64,000 nt of DNA from NCBI GenBank assembly GCA_949358305.1, contig CASHSZ010000007.1, positions 1-64,000 of the forward strand, given 5' to 3'. The position numbers and the translations under genes were made by a program. Origin of the DNA: Strigamia acuminata (Eukaryota; Arthropoda; Chilopoda; Geophilomorpha; Linotaeniidae). Position 1 is the stretch's first letter, and each line of letters opens with the position of its first letter. Under the pieces are notes generated by a model. It was not told the origin of the DNA. It was given only the letters and a program-made list of their open reading frames with translations, and made no database searches. Shown here in pieces: positions 1-12,042 of this stretch.

Positions 1-1569
1 GCCAATTCTTTCACTCACCGCCGTCGACGCTTCCACAGTGACCAACCTCTCGTCCACGTGCGGTTCCGTGTCCTGGAACGATACGAATGTGTATGAATAA
101 ATCAGCGTTTAAAAAATAAATAAATAAAATAAAATAAAACAAAGAAAGTTTAGAAAAATGGAAAATAGCGGGTCCGTACCCCGGACCGTGCCCATTTCCA
201 CGCGGATATTAGAATTTATTCCTATCCCGACGTGGCCCCTCTCCACGGATCTCAGATTTAATTGTCGGAAGAAAAATTTGATCACTACTTTGCAATTGGC
301 ATTCGATGCTGTTAAATGGTTGGAGAATCGGGACCGTTTGTCATTGCTTAAAATTGGCACAGATAAGAGATCGCGCATAAATGGGACAAAAAAATTAAAT
401 TTAAAAAAATGAAATTTTTACACGTGATATGAATCAATTTTTAATGTCCGCGCGGAAATAAATAAATTATTTTCTATTTTTATTTCGCGAATTAGGCAGA
501 AATATTTATTTATTTATGTGTTTGTTTATCTATTTTTCATCAATAATAATAATAATAATAATATTGTTAATCGTGAGACAATTTTTCCACTCACCGTCAT
601 CGTGGTTGCAACTTCGGTTGACCCCTCCTCGGTTTCTAATTTTTCATTTTCCATCTTCCCACCTTCCGTCTCTTTGTTTGCGTCGGATGTCTGTAAGGGA
701 GAGAAAATAAAAAATAAAAATAAAAATAAAAACATTTTTCGTTTGTGTCGGCATATTCCGCTCTAAACGCGCGATTTGAAAACGACCACAAATCCGTGCT
801 CGACGACGGTGCGTGGCAACGAGTGGACCAATACGGTATACACGTGTGCATATGAATCGATGAATCGTGTATAAATCAATAAATAAAAAATGTATACATT
901 CGTCTAATTTTAATAAACCTCGTTCGCCGTCGATCGGGTAAAAATCATCCACGTTACACCGCAAACGCTCACTCACGTACACTCCCGCGACCAAACACAA
1001 AAATCCATGCGCGTTGTTCGACGACCACATGTGTGCACACGTACGACCACGGACGCGATTCATTGACAAAAATATCGCAAAAATTCGTAAAAGCCGCCCA
1101 AATTTACCTGCGGAGACGCGACCGAGCATAAACTTCCCGCTTCCATTTCCAGTTCATGTATGCTCGCTACCAGTTTGTTGACGCGACACCTGTTGGCGAT
1201 TCCGCGAATGATTTTGATTCAAAGTCTCCGATTTACACCCGTTTTTAAGAGCTACGATGTTTTGGTTTTGGAGTCGGCTATGTGATCGTTTTTTAATTAA
1301 AAACGAAACAATTTTGGGTCAGACGATAATATTTTGGGCTCCGTTATAATTTCGAGCGCGCGATCGTGAGCGGGGTGCTGTGATGCCCACTTCACTCCAG
1401 TCGCGTTTAAACAAACCAACAAGTTCGGGTTTCTGTCCCCTTTACTCATTTGTTTATTTTGGAGTTTTTATCGTGGGTCAAAAACGTTGACCAGAGGCGA
1501 CGTCACATGTACAAAAGGGCAATAAAAGTACAAGTTTACTCGAATGGAGAAAACATTGCGTATATATAA

Positions 1570-1607
<38 letters not shown>

Positions 1608-2000
1608 TTATTTATTTACTGTCTACGCGCGGCCACATAAATAAATTCAATGGGAACCCCGTGGAATCGTGTGTTGCATTCACGCCCAATAGATGGCGTT
1701 GTTTATTTATTTATTTATTTATTTATTTATTTTAACTAATGCAGGTGTAACATCCGGTTGGTCCGGCGTGCGACGAGAGACTGGGCGGTGTTTAAGTTTG
1801 ACTGTTTATTATCGACGAATAGAGTAAACAATAAGTAAATTCTTCGAAGACGGAGAACATCGGGAGAAGTGGGTAACACTAAAACTCGATTGAAACGGGC
1901 AAAAGACGGTAGAGAGGCGCTAATAAATCCGTTCGAGTGACATCGGGTCGTGAAAACGACCTAACTAGCTTCGATTAACTGGCAGGAACTAATAAACGTT
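1..2000. other. No gene supported; simple repeats
   Basis: I see no supportable gene here. Reading frames on both strands are short or run through low-complexity A/T tracts. The stretch holds an (AAT)n tract near 542-561, an alternating TA tract at about 1562-1602 that runs into TTTA repeats, and a longer (TTTA)n tract at about 1699-1732. CpG-rich segments at about 900-1130 give a 161-codon minus-strand frame, but it has no recognisable domain and its end runs into TTTTA repeats. Confidence 0.6.
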
Positions 2001-3040
2001 TATTCGAGTCGACAGTCTAAACGGGCATAAACTGTCTAAAAGTGATGGTGACGGGAGCAGTTCGGGACGGGAATTGGTAAAACCCGAAAACAGAGAAGAC
2101 TCGCAACAAAAGCAATGGCCGCCGTTGGAAACGACGAGAAATAAGCGTCAGCGGATGAAGACAAACTAGGTCGGAGCCCGGGAGGAAAAAAAAGCCGCGA
2201 AAACAAGCACAACAGGTGAGTAAAATTCGGATGCCTGAGTTCAAATAAATCCCGGGGAAATAAACTGAAGAGTGTACGTTTTTTCTAGGACAATAATGCG
2301 GGTCCATCGGGGAGAGAATAGGACGCACCGCGGTCCTCTCACAACTATATTGGAAATAGAAAGGGACAACGAGGACGCATTTGTCGACAACGAAGCGACA
2401 GAGAGTGGAAAATAGGAAAGGAAGGGCAATTAGATGAGTTCTTTTTACATCACATACTTCTGACAGCGTATTAAAAAACAGATTGTTCTCATTTTTGCAG
2501 GAAACACGATGCGCAGACGGTTTGCTACGTGTCATTCTCGGTTGCTCGCGACAGGTGCCACACGGAGTCCTCGCGTCGTTCTTGCGTGTTGACACACATA
2601 CATACTCGCGCGCGCATACACACAAGGCCATTCGAATCGATGTTACAGAATCTGGAAGAAATTTAACGAATTTGCGTGCATTGTTTTTCGCACAACGTTG
2701 CTGAAGGACCGTTCATCCATCGAAATTACGGGTGCATGTAGAAAAAAACTGATTTATGACTTTATTTCTATTTTTCATACAGGTTAACGATGTTAAACCG
2801 AGTGAAATAATGCGGATCGAATCTTTTTAATACGAGTTGATTTATTTGGTTTGAACGAATTGAATTAATTTATCTTGAATTTCAGGTGGAAGAAAAACAA
2901 GTGACCGACTAGATATAAAATCGAGTGTTTCGCGACACCTGGAACGAAACGAGTTGTTGGATGGGTGAAATATGATCAGAAAATGTATAAATATTTGAAT
3001 TTTAACCAGACGTTTTATGATTGCAGGATTTTGTTAAACT
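2000..3040 (+). other. Possible unresolved spliced transcript
   Basis: Several good plus-strand splice-like signals occur: a GTGAGT donor after CACAACAG at about 2216, and pyrimidine-AG acceptors at about 2500, 2782, 2885 and 3026. I could not join them into an open frame with a recognisable product. This could be a 5' leader of the Cys-rich exon near 3.09-3.30 kb, or chance. The 204-codon minus-strand frame over the same bases is not supported by any motif. Confidence 0.25.
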
Positions 3041-3088
3041 GATTGATTAATTGCAACCTAGACGTGGCGTGTTGCCTCCTAGTGGACG

Positions 3089-3304
3089 ATGGTATCAGCT
3101 CCTGGTGCGTCAACAAGAAGGACGTGCAGTCTGTGTCTCCTCTACGACGACACCGAGTCTGGTCGCTCGAAATGCTCCGTTGCGATGCCGGGCAATGGGC
3201 CGCTCAGCACGTACACGCTCGTCGACGGCGCGCGTCCCATCGCTGCGGACCCGGGGTGCTGCAAGGAGAAGACAGGCAGACGGATAGATGGAATTAATAA
3301 TTAA
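3089..3304 (+). CDS. Possible Cys-rich terminal exon, unknown family
   Basis: A 71-codon frame starts at ATG 3089 and ends at TAA 3302-3304. It is directly preceded by an AG (3081-3082) that could be a weak splice acceptor, because the same frame has a stop at 3080-3082. The product has spaced cysteines (CSLC, a later single C, and a terminal CC before KEK) and an acidic YDDTE stretch, which suggests a small disulphide-rich secreted module. An overlapping frame upstream (about 3063-3130) also encodes CC and WC motifs, so a frameshift or alternative splice is possible. No signal peptide is visible in this exon. I do not recognise the family. Confidence 0.3.
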   Translation: MVSAPGASTRRTCSLCLLYDDTESGRSKCSVAMPGNGPLSTYTLVDGARPIAADPGCCKEKTGRRIDGINN

Positions 3305-3383
3305 ATTGAAAATTTGATTCAACTTTTGGGGTGACTAAAACTCAAAGACAAAGTTTGTAATTTACTCGCATCGAAAGATAAAT

Positions 3384-3406
3384 TAGTTGTTGTTGTTGTT
3401 GTTGTT

Positions 3407-3437
<31 letters not shown>
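3384..3437. repeat. (TTG)n followed by poly-T
   Basis: A run of TTG triplets (about 3384-3409) passes directly into roughly 28 T residues. Simple low-complexity tract with no associated gene. Confidence 0.9.
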
Positions 3438-3729
3438 CAAAATACTATTTATTAATAAAATGTTACACGATGATTGTTCCACATTGATTATTTGTTGATT
3501 ATTTGTTTTACAATTACACTTTCAATTCTCGGTGAGCAGTTCTTTGCGTTCCGACGCGTCGCTATCGAGATTGATGTCGGGTCTCGTTCGATTGGCTGCG
3601 TTCAAATCAATCAAAACTGTGAACACAGGGCCAACGCAAATCGCGAAATCCACACGCCCATCAATCAATCAACCACGGAGTTTAAATAAATGAATAAACA
3701 AATAATTTAATAAATGAACAATGCCGACA

Positions 3730-6030
3730 CCGCGGAAGCATGTTTCCGAACGTTTCGGTGCCGACGCGCATTCGTGAGTAAAGCGCATGTCGACTTACCG
3801 GCGAGATCGCGTCACCCGTTAATAGTACGCGCGTTTGAACGCGGCCTAGTGCGCGACGAGGCGCGCAATGCGGGGTAGAAGAGCGGGCATCGTTTCCACC
3901 GCGTATTACGACATTTACGGGGGCGGGTCGCAGGGATAAATTAACACGAGTCGAATCGAATCGAATCAACCCGACAGGAGCTTTTTTTTGGAACAATGTG
4001 TCGGGGCTGCCGGCGCTCGTCCGTCGACACCAGCTGCCCCTATTTGCCGCGAATGCGACCCTTTGCACGACCCTTTGTACCGTGCAAACCGGCACTGGTT
4101 TGGCCGATGACAACACAGGATAGATTAAAAGTGATGAGACAAATCCACCACCGGAACCCTCCGAATATCCGCGAGGACCCGGAACGGTCTGAAACCGTTT
4201 GTTTGTTTGTCTGTTTGTTTGCAAATCCATCGAACGTAGTGACGAAAACTCACTTCTCCTACGCTGGCGCGTCGAGTACAATGGGGTGAAAATAAAATCG
4301 TAAACCAATAGAGGCGTTCGTGGCCTCGTTTCGTGCAACACTTGTCACCGATTTCTATTCTTTTATTTAACTCGACACGATCGTTTGCGCGCGGGATTTG
4401 ACGCCCGTTCGCGTAATCCGCGTCCTTTAATGGACGCCAAAAATGTTTGTTGCGACGGTAGCGCGTTCTGGCGGCAATTTAGCGCAATGAAGCGCGATCA
4501 CGGCGGACCAGAGAGAGAGAGAAAGAGAAATCGACACGACTCGACGGGAACTTATTTTTGGAACAAATTTATTGGGGGCTGCCGTCACCAGCTGCCCCGT
4601 ATGCCCGTATGCCGATGCAATAGAGAAAACACTTTTTACAACGCATAAATGACATCTACTCCACCACGAACACCCCGAGGGTATTGAGACACGAAAAGGA
4701 CGAAACAGGTCCGTTTAAGCGCTCAGCGCTTGATGGCTCCTTGTTCGAAACAAGTGTGTCTGGTCTGGGTTTGAAAATGTCCGCAGAGTCGGTCGAATCC
4801 AACGACAACAACTGCGTCGCCGGGGATGGTGCGAGGCGTCCGGAAGCCAGTTCTAAAATGTAAAATGTAATTTGTTTTCAATTTTTTTGTTGGGATCGAC
4901 CCCAACGAAGATAATCTCATTAAACAATGGAGCACGAACCGCGAAACTGATCCCATGATCGGGAAATCGAACTCCAGTCGTCCGCCCATCGTCGATCGCC
5001 AGGTATCTTTAAGCGATAAACATGTCGCGCCTCGAGAGTTCGTGGATCTGATCTGACTTAATCTGACCTGGATCGAACCCGAATTTGAATCTTAATTTTA
5101 CGTATTTTTTAGCGTTTCAACATTACGTCAGTTTCCTTTTATTCAACAATTATACTTTTAATTTTCGTCGATAGTTATTTGCATTCCGACGCGTTGCTAT
5201 CGAATTTGACGTCGGGTCTCGGTCGATTGGCTGCGTTCAAGTCAGAATTGCGAACACGGGACCAATACACAGGCCGCCGTAACGCTAAAAATGAGGGACC
5301 TTTCCGCAATTTGCACACCACGAGGTCCGAATAGATGAATTAATAAATAAGTAAACGAATAAACAAATAAATAAACAATGCCGACGCCGTAGAAACGTGT
5401 AGAAGCGTGTTTCTGGACGTTTCAGTGCCGGTGCGCATCCGTGAGTAAAGTGTGCGTCGATTTAGCGGCGTGATCGCGTCACCCTTAATTGTACGCGCGT
5501 TTAAATGCGATCTAATGCGCGATGAGGCGCGCAATACGGGGTAGAAGAGCGGGGCATTGTTTCAACCGCGTAGATCGCAGAGATAAATTAACACGATACG
5601 AATCGAATCGAATCAACTCGACAGGAGCTTTATTTGAAACAATGTGTCGGGGCTGCCGGCGCTCGTCGGCGCCAACTGCCCCTATTTGTCGCGAACGCGA
5701 CCCTCCGACCATTCGCGTCTGGCCAGTGACGACGCAGAATAAAACGAGCGCAATCAAACCGATGCCACACACCGGAACCCTCCGGATATCCGCGAGGGCC
5801 CGGAACGCTCTGAGAATGTTCGCAAAGTCCGGTCGAGCGCAATCTCAAAAACTCGCGTCGATTACATGGTGCGAGACAACCGGAAAAGAAAAAATAAAAT
5901 ATACAACGGCGGATTTTCCACAAAATCTTTGTTCCAGTAGGTCGCTGCGAGGATAATCTAATTATTGGTCGGAACACAAATCGCGGAACCGACTCCAAGA
6001 TCAGGAAATTAAACTTTGATCGTTTTCCCT
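3730..6030 (+). repeat. Dispersed 1-kb-class repeat, block 1
   Basis: This block holds at least three degenerate copies of the modules that recur through the left half. One is a GC-rich hairpin module (GGGGCTGCC...AACTGCCCC at about 4003-4045, 4573-4603 and 5649-5682). One is an ACGCGCGTTT module at about 3826 and 5495. One is a CGGAACCCTCCG-type module at about 4150 and 5780. One is an AT-rich module around GATAATCT...TTAAACTTT near 4910 and 5955-6015. The frames on both strands change between copies, so I read it as non-coding. It is not a recognisable LTR element. Confidence 0.65.
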
Positions 6031-6356
6031 ATTATGCACATTTTTTGTTCCGAGTGGCAATGTCCGGTACGCGCGCGTCCGTCCCCTCCCTCTTTCTACC
6101 CGGACACCAAGACCCGGTGGACGATAGGTTGTGTGGACACTCGAATATTCGGGGTTCGGTCCTTTGCATTTATTCATAATGAAGACTCTTCTTACGTACA
6201 ACTTAGCGTTATTTTTTTTCCCGCGTGTATTGTTTGCCGTCAACATGTTTAAAGTGCGTGCCGACTCGATCAGCGACCAAATAAGCGGAGTTGTAAACCC
6301 ACGCCAAATTGAACGACTGCGGAAATATCGTCGCCAGTCCACGCATGCTCCACTTG

Positions 6357-6357
6357 G

Positions 6358-6391
<34 letters not shown>
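6357..6391. repeat. (TTAC)n microsatellite
   Basis: Nine tandem TTAC units are followed by a CTCT/CTCGCT-rich tract to about 6445. It lies upstream of gene A. Confidence 0.9.
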
Positions 6392-6816
6392 GCTCACCCA
6401 CTCACTCGCTTTCTCTCGCTCTCACTCTCGCTCTCGCTCAAGCTCTCGTCGACACCACGTTGCAGTGAAGCACGAAGCTTCGCTTCAATTGTCGCCATTT
6501 TTAAATCGAGCTAGAGCCGGGCAAAGACAGTTTGCGTTTGCAGTTGCGTGTTTTGTTTCGTTTCGTTAAACGTGAGTGAGCGAGCGAGTGAACGAGCGAA
6601 TGAGCCAAGTGTTTTGTGGTATCATTTGTCAATTATTCCCGCCCAATTATGCACGTATTGTATCCGTGAGCGCGCGCAGAAAAAATTTGTTTGTTTGGTC
6701 ATTGTTGCTAACAGAAAATGAAGCTCAATTTAATAACCCATTTGTTTTTGTTTTTTTTGTTTTTTTTTCTTTTTCTTTTGATTTTATCTATCGCGTTTTT
6801 TTCGTTTTCAGAGACC

Positions 6817-7503
6817 ATGATGACAGGAACATGGAAGGTGAAAGGGGAAGGGGAAACATCGTCCATCTCGACGCCCGTTCTCCGTGCGACGCGGACTAGA
6901 ACCACATCGCCGTCGTCGACTGCCGCTATCGCGTCGGTACCGCTCGATCCCGCTTTGTCCAAGCGTCCAGGCAGGCAGAAAAGGGGTAAACTGACGCTGA
7001 TCAAGAGGGTACGCGCCACGTCTTGGGTTTTATTTATTTGCTTATTCTCTTTTTTTTTTTTTTTTCTCCCTTTCCCTTTCCAGTCGCGAAGAGAGACATC
7101 ATTGCCGCCGCCGTCTTCACCTTCGGTGCTGCGGGAAGAGAGATTGGCAACAAGGGTCGAGGCGGTGATAACAGAAAAAATGGAGAATGTGGTGAAGAAT
7201 GTGGTGAAGAATGTGGTGGAGAATGTGGCGGAGAATGTGGTGGAGAAGGTTATGGCGAAGCGAATGGAGAAGGTGTTGGCGGAGCAACTGGACAAAGTGG
7301 TTGCGGAGCGAATGGAGAAAGCGGCGAGATGGCGGGAAAAGAAGACGAAGACGTTGTGCGTGTTGAAGTCGGTGGGGAAGAAGCTAGAGGCGGTGCAGGC
7401 GGAGGTGAAGGAAATGGAGATGGACATGGTGGACATGATGGAGGAGGAAGATGGCTGTGGTTACGAAGGACTCGATGATAACGGTGATGAAAAGGAGTGG
7501 TAG
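6817..7503 (+). CDS. Gene A: Lys/Glu/Val coiled-coil protein, spliced, unknown family
   Basis: Two coding exons, 6817-7008 and 7084-7503, give 203 residues. The exon holding ATG 6817 starts right after a T-rich acceptor (TTTTCAG, 6811). The 75-bp intron (GTACGC...TTTCCAG) is phase 0, and the second exon opens with TCG (Ser). The N-terminal 64 residues are Thr/Ser/Arg-rich. The second exon holds an imperfect heptad-like stretch with repeated NVV/ENV and VEK units (about residues 90-140), then an acidic Met/Glu/Asp tail with GDEKEW at the end. The same junction pattern occurs in genes C, F and H, so I infer one family. The intron has no in-frame stop; retained, it would encode a hydrophobic Phe/Leu segment. 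No conserved domain is recognised; function unknown. Location by the tail composition would be cytosol or nucleus, which is inference only. Confidence 0.6.
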   Translation: MMTGTWKVKGEGETSSISTPVLRATRTRTTSPSSTAAIASVPLDPALSKRPGRQKRGKLTLIKRVRATSWVLFICLFSFFFFFLPFPFQSRRETSLPPPSSPSVLREERLATRVEAVITEKMENVVKNVVKNVVENVAENVVEKVMAKRMEKVLAEQLDKVVAERMEKAARWREKKTKTLCVLKSVGKKLEAVQAEVKEMEMDMVDMMEEEDGCGYEGLDDNGDEKEW

Positions 7504-7659
7504 GGAGAAGGGGTGATGGGCCCTGGAGACGATGGTTACGATGTGACCGACAGTGACCACAACCAAGATTCTATCAAATAAATAGATAAATAAATTGACA
7601 AGTGTACTCATAATTGTTGTATAGATTCTTTCGATCGAATAAACATTGTTTTAATATAG

Positions 7660-9640
7660 TTGTTGTCACGGTTCATACTTTGGCGAAAGCATGTCTGGCG
7701 ATGGCAAGGGGCGCACGAGTGGCTACTCGCATGTCGTCCCCTGGGACATGCAGACTCGCTCTCGGACCTCAGGACTCATATTGTCGTCTGGCTCGCGTAG
7801 ACAGCGTAGACAGCGATGGGGCAAGAAGTCTGGGAGATAAAGTTAAAATCTGAAACTGCAAATTTTTCACAAAACATTTGTTTCAATCGGTCCCAACGAC
7901 GATAATCTAATTAACAGTTGGAGCGCAAACCACGAAACCGATTCGACGATTGTGGGATTAAACTTTCATTGTCTTCCATGGGTATTTTTTATTCCACAGG
8001 GTGTCCCACGCGCGCGTGTCTACTCCTTTCTCTTTTCTCCGTCCGGGGACCCATTTCCAATCAAACTTTTTTTGTCCGGCGCCCAAAAGCCCGGACAGAT
8101 CCACGAAATCCGCAGCGAAATCACGAGCTTGGGGTCGGCGTATAGGTCGCACGCATCTCCCGAGGATTAAATATATAAACAATTAAACTAGTGTTTTTGC
8201 ACAATTATTTGGAACAAACAATCGCTATAACCAAACAATACCAACGCCGTGAAAGCGTACGGGAGCGCGTATCTGAACATCCCGGCACCAATGTACCACC
8301 ATGAACGCGACACCCTTAACGATACGCGCGTTTAAATGTGACCCAATGCGCGATAAGACACGTGACGCATCATTTTCACCACGTATTGTGACATTTACGA
8401 AATTTACGGTATTTACGGGACGAGTGAAGGAATCTAATCAACTCGATCTTATTTTAGAACAAGTTATTGGGGGCTGCCAATGCTGGCTGCCCGTATTCTG
8501 CGTGGCGAGAAGATAGGACCCCGTCCTTTTTGCGCGCCAATACCCTCGGAATGTTTGTGGTGGAGTGGTCCCTACTCTGAAGTAAGCGTGTCTGGTCTCG
8601 ATCGACCTAGAGGCGCTTGCAAATCCACCGAACGCAATGACACAAACTCACGTCGAAAGCGATGGCGCGAGACGCCGGAAAGACAAAATTAAAATATGAA
8701 ACGACGGATATTTTGCAAAACTCTTATTCTAGTCGGTCACTGCGAAGGTAATCTTAGTGACGACCGAAGTACGGGGGTAGATTTTATTCTGTTTTGTGTC
8801 TGTCTGGTACCGATCACCCACCCATCACCCACCCGTCTCCGATCATCGGGCACCTATGAGCGATAAACGCTCCCCTCCACGCTTGGCATGTCGCGCCTCG
8901 ACAGTTCGCGGATCGAACCTGAATTCGAATCCGAATTTTGCGTTCTCTTTATCGTTTCAACGTTACGAGGGTTTCTTTTTATCAAAAACGATTACATTTT
9001 CAATTCTCGTCGGTAATTAACTGCGTTCCGGGCACTTTGCGGACGTTTATCCACGTTGACAAACATCATCGTCGACGCCCAATTCGAAAACCCGTGTCAC
9101 ACTCACCCGCATCGCATCACGCGCGTCATCGCGTGTAGGAACGCGCGTATCGAAAACAACGTTGTGGTAGCTTGGATTTATTTTGGAACAATTTGTCGGG
9201 GCTGTCGGCGCGCATCGGTCGCCAACTGCCCCGTGTTCTCCGACGAACCCACTTTGGAGTATATTTCGACGAACCAGGGAGTGTTCGTGGCGGAGCAGAA
9301 CAACCGTATCAAATCGATTCAGGAAATTTCGACCGAAACCCTCGGATCTCCATGATGGCTCGAAGCGAACGAATTCAAAGTGTCTGCAAACTCGTCGAAC
9401 GCGATTATACAAACTCGCATCGCTTACGATGGTGCAACGTGTACCGCGAGTTGAAATTTAAATCGTAAACCGATCGGAGCGTTCGCGATCTTCGTTTCGG
9501 ACAACACCCAGTTCTATAATCTAATTAATCGTTGGGACACTCGACGTGGAATCGGTTCCACCGTCGATAAATCAATTTCTATATTTCGAGGATTTTTATT
9601 TAACTCCGCGCGAGCGCCTGTGTGATGTAATTTCTCACAA
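7660..9640 (+). repeat. Dispersed 1-kb-class repeat, block 2
   Basis: This block holds AT-rich modules (about 7860-7980 and 8690-8770), the hairpin module at about 8450-8500 and 9178-9236, and the TTATCGTTTCAACGTTACG-type module at about 8946. A GTTTATCCACGTTGAC-type module lies at about 9044. Each has counterparts in the other blocks. A stretch at 9290-9470 is almost repeated at 11165-11335, around GAAATTTCGACCGAAACCCT. No gene is supported. Confidence 0.65.
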
Positions 9641-9749
9641 CCGCCACGCCATCTGACGTAACCCGTGTCTCATTTGCATCCAAATCAAGTTCAGACACGA
9701 TACAAGACTGTTTTCCGCGTCTCGTTGGCGTTCCTCGCAACATTGAACC

Positions 9750-10293
9750 ATGTTCCAGGTAATTCCAGAAACAGATACGAATTGTTTCGTATAATTTTTA
9801 ATCTAAAACTTCTCTTATTCAGCCGAAACCGCTTGAACCCACGAACGAACATCCCTTGCTCAAGGTGAAGATAGGGAATCTCGCGCGTAATGCCCTGGTA
9901 ATCGAGTGGTCGCGCTTCTGCGCCATCGACGAACGTTTATTCGAAGAAACGGGCTACCCTCGGGACAGTATCCGCGAACTAGACGACGACGACGATAGAC
10001 ACCGGTACCTAAAAAACATCGTTGGTGACCATTTCCAAATAATTGGACAGATCAAGATGAACGTCGAGTGGGTGAATCGAGGCACCGAAACCAACTTCAT
10101 CGTCGTGACGAAAGAAAGAACTCTCGTCTTGGGGATGCGTTTCCTTTGGGACTCGAATATGTCTTGCGCGCGGTTTGATCGATTCTTCAAAGACCGTAAA
10201 CTTGGCGTCACCATCCCATTCGAGTATGGATTTGTTCCATGGACAAATTTGTACTTTGTCGAATATCCAGATAAAATGTACAAGTGTCAATAA
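9750..10293 (+). CDS. Gene B: retropepsin-like protein lacking the catalytic DTG
   Basis: Two exons, 9750-9758 (ATG TTC CAG) and 9823-10293, give 159 residues. The 64-bp intron has GTAATT and TTATTCAG ends and is phase 0. The pattern LLKVKIGN...AL, then SRFCAIDERLFEETG, then IIGQIKMNVEW, then TNFIVV and LVLGMRFLW follows the strand order of retroviral/Gypsy-type aspartic proteases. In those, a D-[ST]-G loop precedes the S-x-I-D-x-x-L-F stretch and ILGxDFL closes the fold. Here the catalytic triplet position reads EWS, so proteolysis is unlikely. I infer an exapted, non-catalytic retropepsin domain, perhaps a binding module. The stop codon lies inside an AATAAA (10287-10292 region), an economical 3' end. 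No transposon pol domains flank it. Alternative: a chance resemblance in an orphan protein. Confidence 0.55.
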
Positions 10294-10299
10294 ATGGCA

Positions 10300-10720
10300 A
10301 TCCTATGTGTGAATGGGGTAAAAAATGTGGGAAAAAAATGTTATACAAATAAATAACTGTCGTTTTCGCGTAACTTTTTCGGCGTTATTCCACCATATAA
10401 TCGTCGCTTCAATGTATCGTTGTTTCATCGTTTCGTTTTATTCCGTTTTATTTGTTTATTTGTTTTTATTTTTATTTTTATTTATTTATTTATTTTATTT
10501 TATTTTTTTTTTTTTTTTATAACATTCTGCAAACTGTAAAAACTGTAAAAACTTTAAATATAGATATTTCAGTGAACAGCGAGTTTGTTTTTATTTTAGA
10601 CTAGATGGGATACCTGGGTCGAAACGAATTAGGTCGAAACGGGATTTCGACTTTAGTCATTTCGACCTTAGTATGGAATCCCGGGTGCTCATAGTATTCG
10701 AAAATTAAGTAAAGTAAAGT
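10300..10720. other. Low-complexity intergenic stretch
   Basis: TTTA/TTTTA tracts fill about 10440-10520. An internal inverted motif of GTCGAAACG / TTTCGAC lies at about 10618-10670. No gene is supported. Confidence 0.6.
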
Positions 10721-11650
10721 AAAGTTTAGTCATCTTCTTTGGATATTTTTTTTACTCCGTTTGGCGTCTTGCGCGCGCGCTTGTTTGCTCCCTTCTCCCT
10801 TCTCCGCCTCGAATTTCGTCCCCGGTCGGTCGTTTTCACCCGACACCCAAAAGTCCAATCCCGACGAACGGATCCACGAATTCCGTCGTGAAATCGCGAA
10901 CACGTCGTCAACGCACAGGCCACGCGCGTATCACGAGGAACAAATAAATAAACAATTAAATGGGTGTTTTTGCACAATTATTTGAAATAAACACGCTTTA
11001 TAGGTGTGTCTGTCTGTGGGCTTATTTTGGAACAAGTTGTTGGGGCTGCCGACACTCGTCGGTGCCAGCTGCCCCGCATTCACCGTAGGTGAGGCGCTCG
11101 TTGCCGCAATGGTCGCCGCAATGGTCGCCGGAATGTTCGTGGTGGAGCAGAACACCCGTGGGTGGGAAATACCGTTTCAAATCGATTCAGGAAATTTCGA
11201 CCGAAACCCTCGGATCTCCATGATGGCTCGAAGCGAACGAATTCAAAGTGTATGCAAACTCGTCGAACGCGATTATACAAACTCGCATCGTCTACGATGG
11301 TGCAACGTGTACTGCGAGTTGAAATTAAAATGGTAAACCGATCGGGGCGTTCGCGATCTTCGACTCAGACGGCACCCAATTCGATAATCTAATTAATCGT
11401 TGGGGCACTCGTCGTGGAACTAGTTCCACTGTCGATAAATCGATTTATATATTTCAAGGACTTTTATTCAACTCCGCTCGAGCGTTTGTGCGCAGGACTT
11501 TGTACCTGGTCACGTGGCCTGTAATGTAATTTCCCAGAACCGCCACGCCACCCGACGTAAGCCGTGCCCTTCGATGGACGCCAAAGTGTCCATTCGATGC
11601 GGATTTTTGCGTTTCCCGCGTTAAAAGGTGTCCTATAAATTCCGAAACCA
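10720..11650 (+). repeat. Dispersed 1-kb-class repeat, block 3
   Basis: The hairpin module (about 11028-11080) is the cleanest example: TTATTTTGGAACAAG, then GGGGCTGCC, then a short loop, then CCAGCTGCCCC. It is followed by the module shared with 9290-9470 and then the AT-rich GATAATCTAATTAATCG module at about 11382. Non-coding by the same reasoning as the other blocks. Confidence 0.65.
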
Positions 11651-11824
11651 AGTTAATCTTGATTTACTTGTCTACGTGGATCTCCCCATATATTTTGTTT
11701 TCCAATTTCAATGTGGGAAAGTTTGTCGGTTGCAATTTTTCTCGCGCGCACGGCAATCACGAAAAAATCTCCGACGGTAACGCACTCTGACGGTAATTGT
11801 TTTAAATTAAAAAAAAAAAAAATT

Positions 11825-11850
11825 AGATAGATAGATAGATAGATAGATAG
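11825..11850. repeat. (GATA)n microsatellite
   Basis: Six to seven GATA units preceded by a poly-A tract. Confidence 0.9.
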
Positions 11851-11959
11851 GATAAAAATTAAAACAAAATAAAGAAGGGTTGAATTTCTCGGACCATCAT
11901 CATTGTCGCCCAGCAGTCAGTCAGTCTCTTTCTTTCCTTTTTTCTGCACAAAGCAAACG

Positions 11960-12042
11960 TAAGATCGCGGAAGCGAGACTCGAACCCAGAGTCCACGGCT
12001 CCATGCGGCAGGTAGTCCTGCCCACTCGACCACTCTGGGTCG
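11960..12042 (-). repeat. tRNA-like (SINE-head-like) sequence
   Basis: Read on the minus strand there is a good pol III box A (TGGTCGAGTGGGC) and, about 40 bases on, a near-consensus box B (GGTTCGAGTCTC). It does not fold as a normal tRNA: the acceptor partner of CCCAGAG lies just before box B, and no sound anticodon arm forms. Related heads (GGTCGAGTGG...ACC..GCCG) occur on the minus strand near 20.7, 17.1, 18.1 and 26.9 kb. I infer a tRNA-derived repeat rather than a tRNA gene. Confidence 0.4.

Noticed and set aside
2017-2631. 204-codon minus-strand frame
   Set aside because: Starts without ATG, shows no domain, and plus-strand splice signals fall inside it.
3682-4341. 219-codon minus-strand frame
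   Set aside because: Lies in the dispersed repeat, and the equivalent frame is shifted or stopped in other copies.
11960-12042. True tRNA gene
   Set aside because: Boxes A and B are present but acceptor and anticodon arms cannot form; treated as a tRNA-derived repeat.
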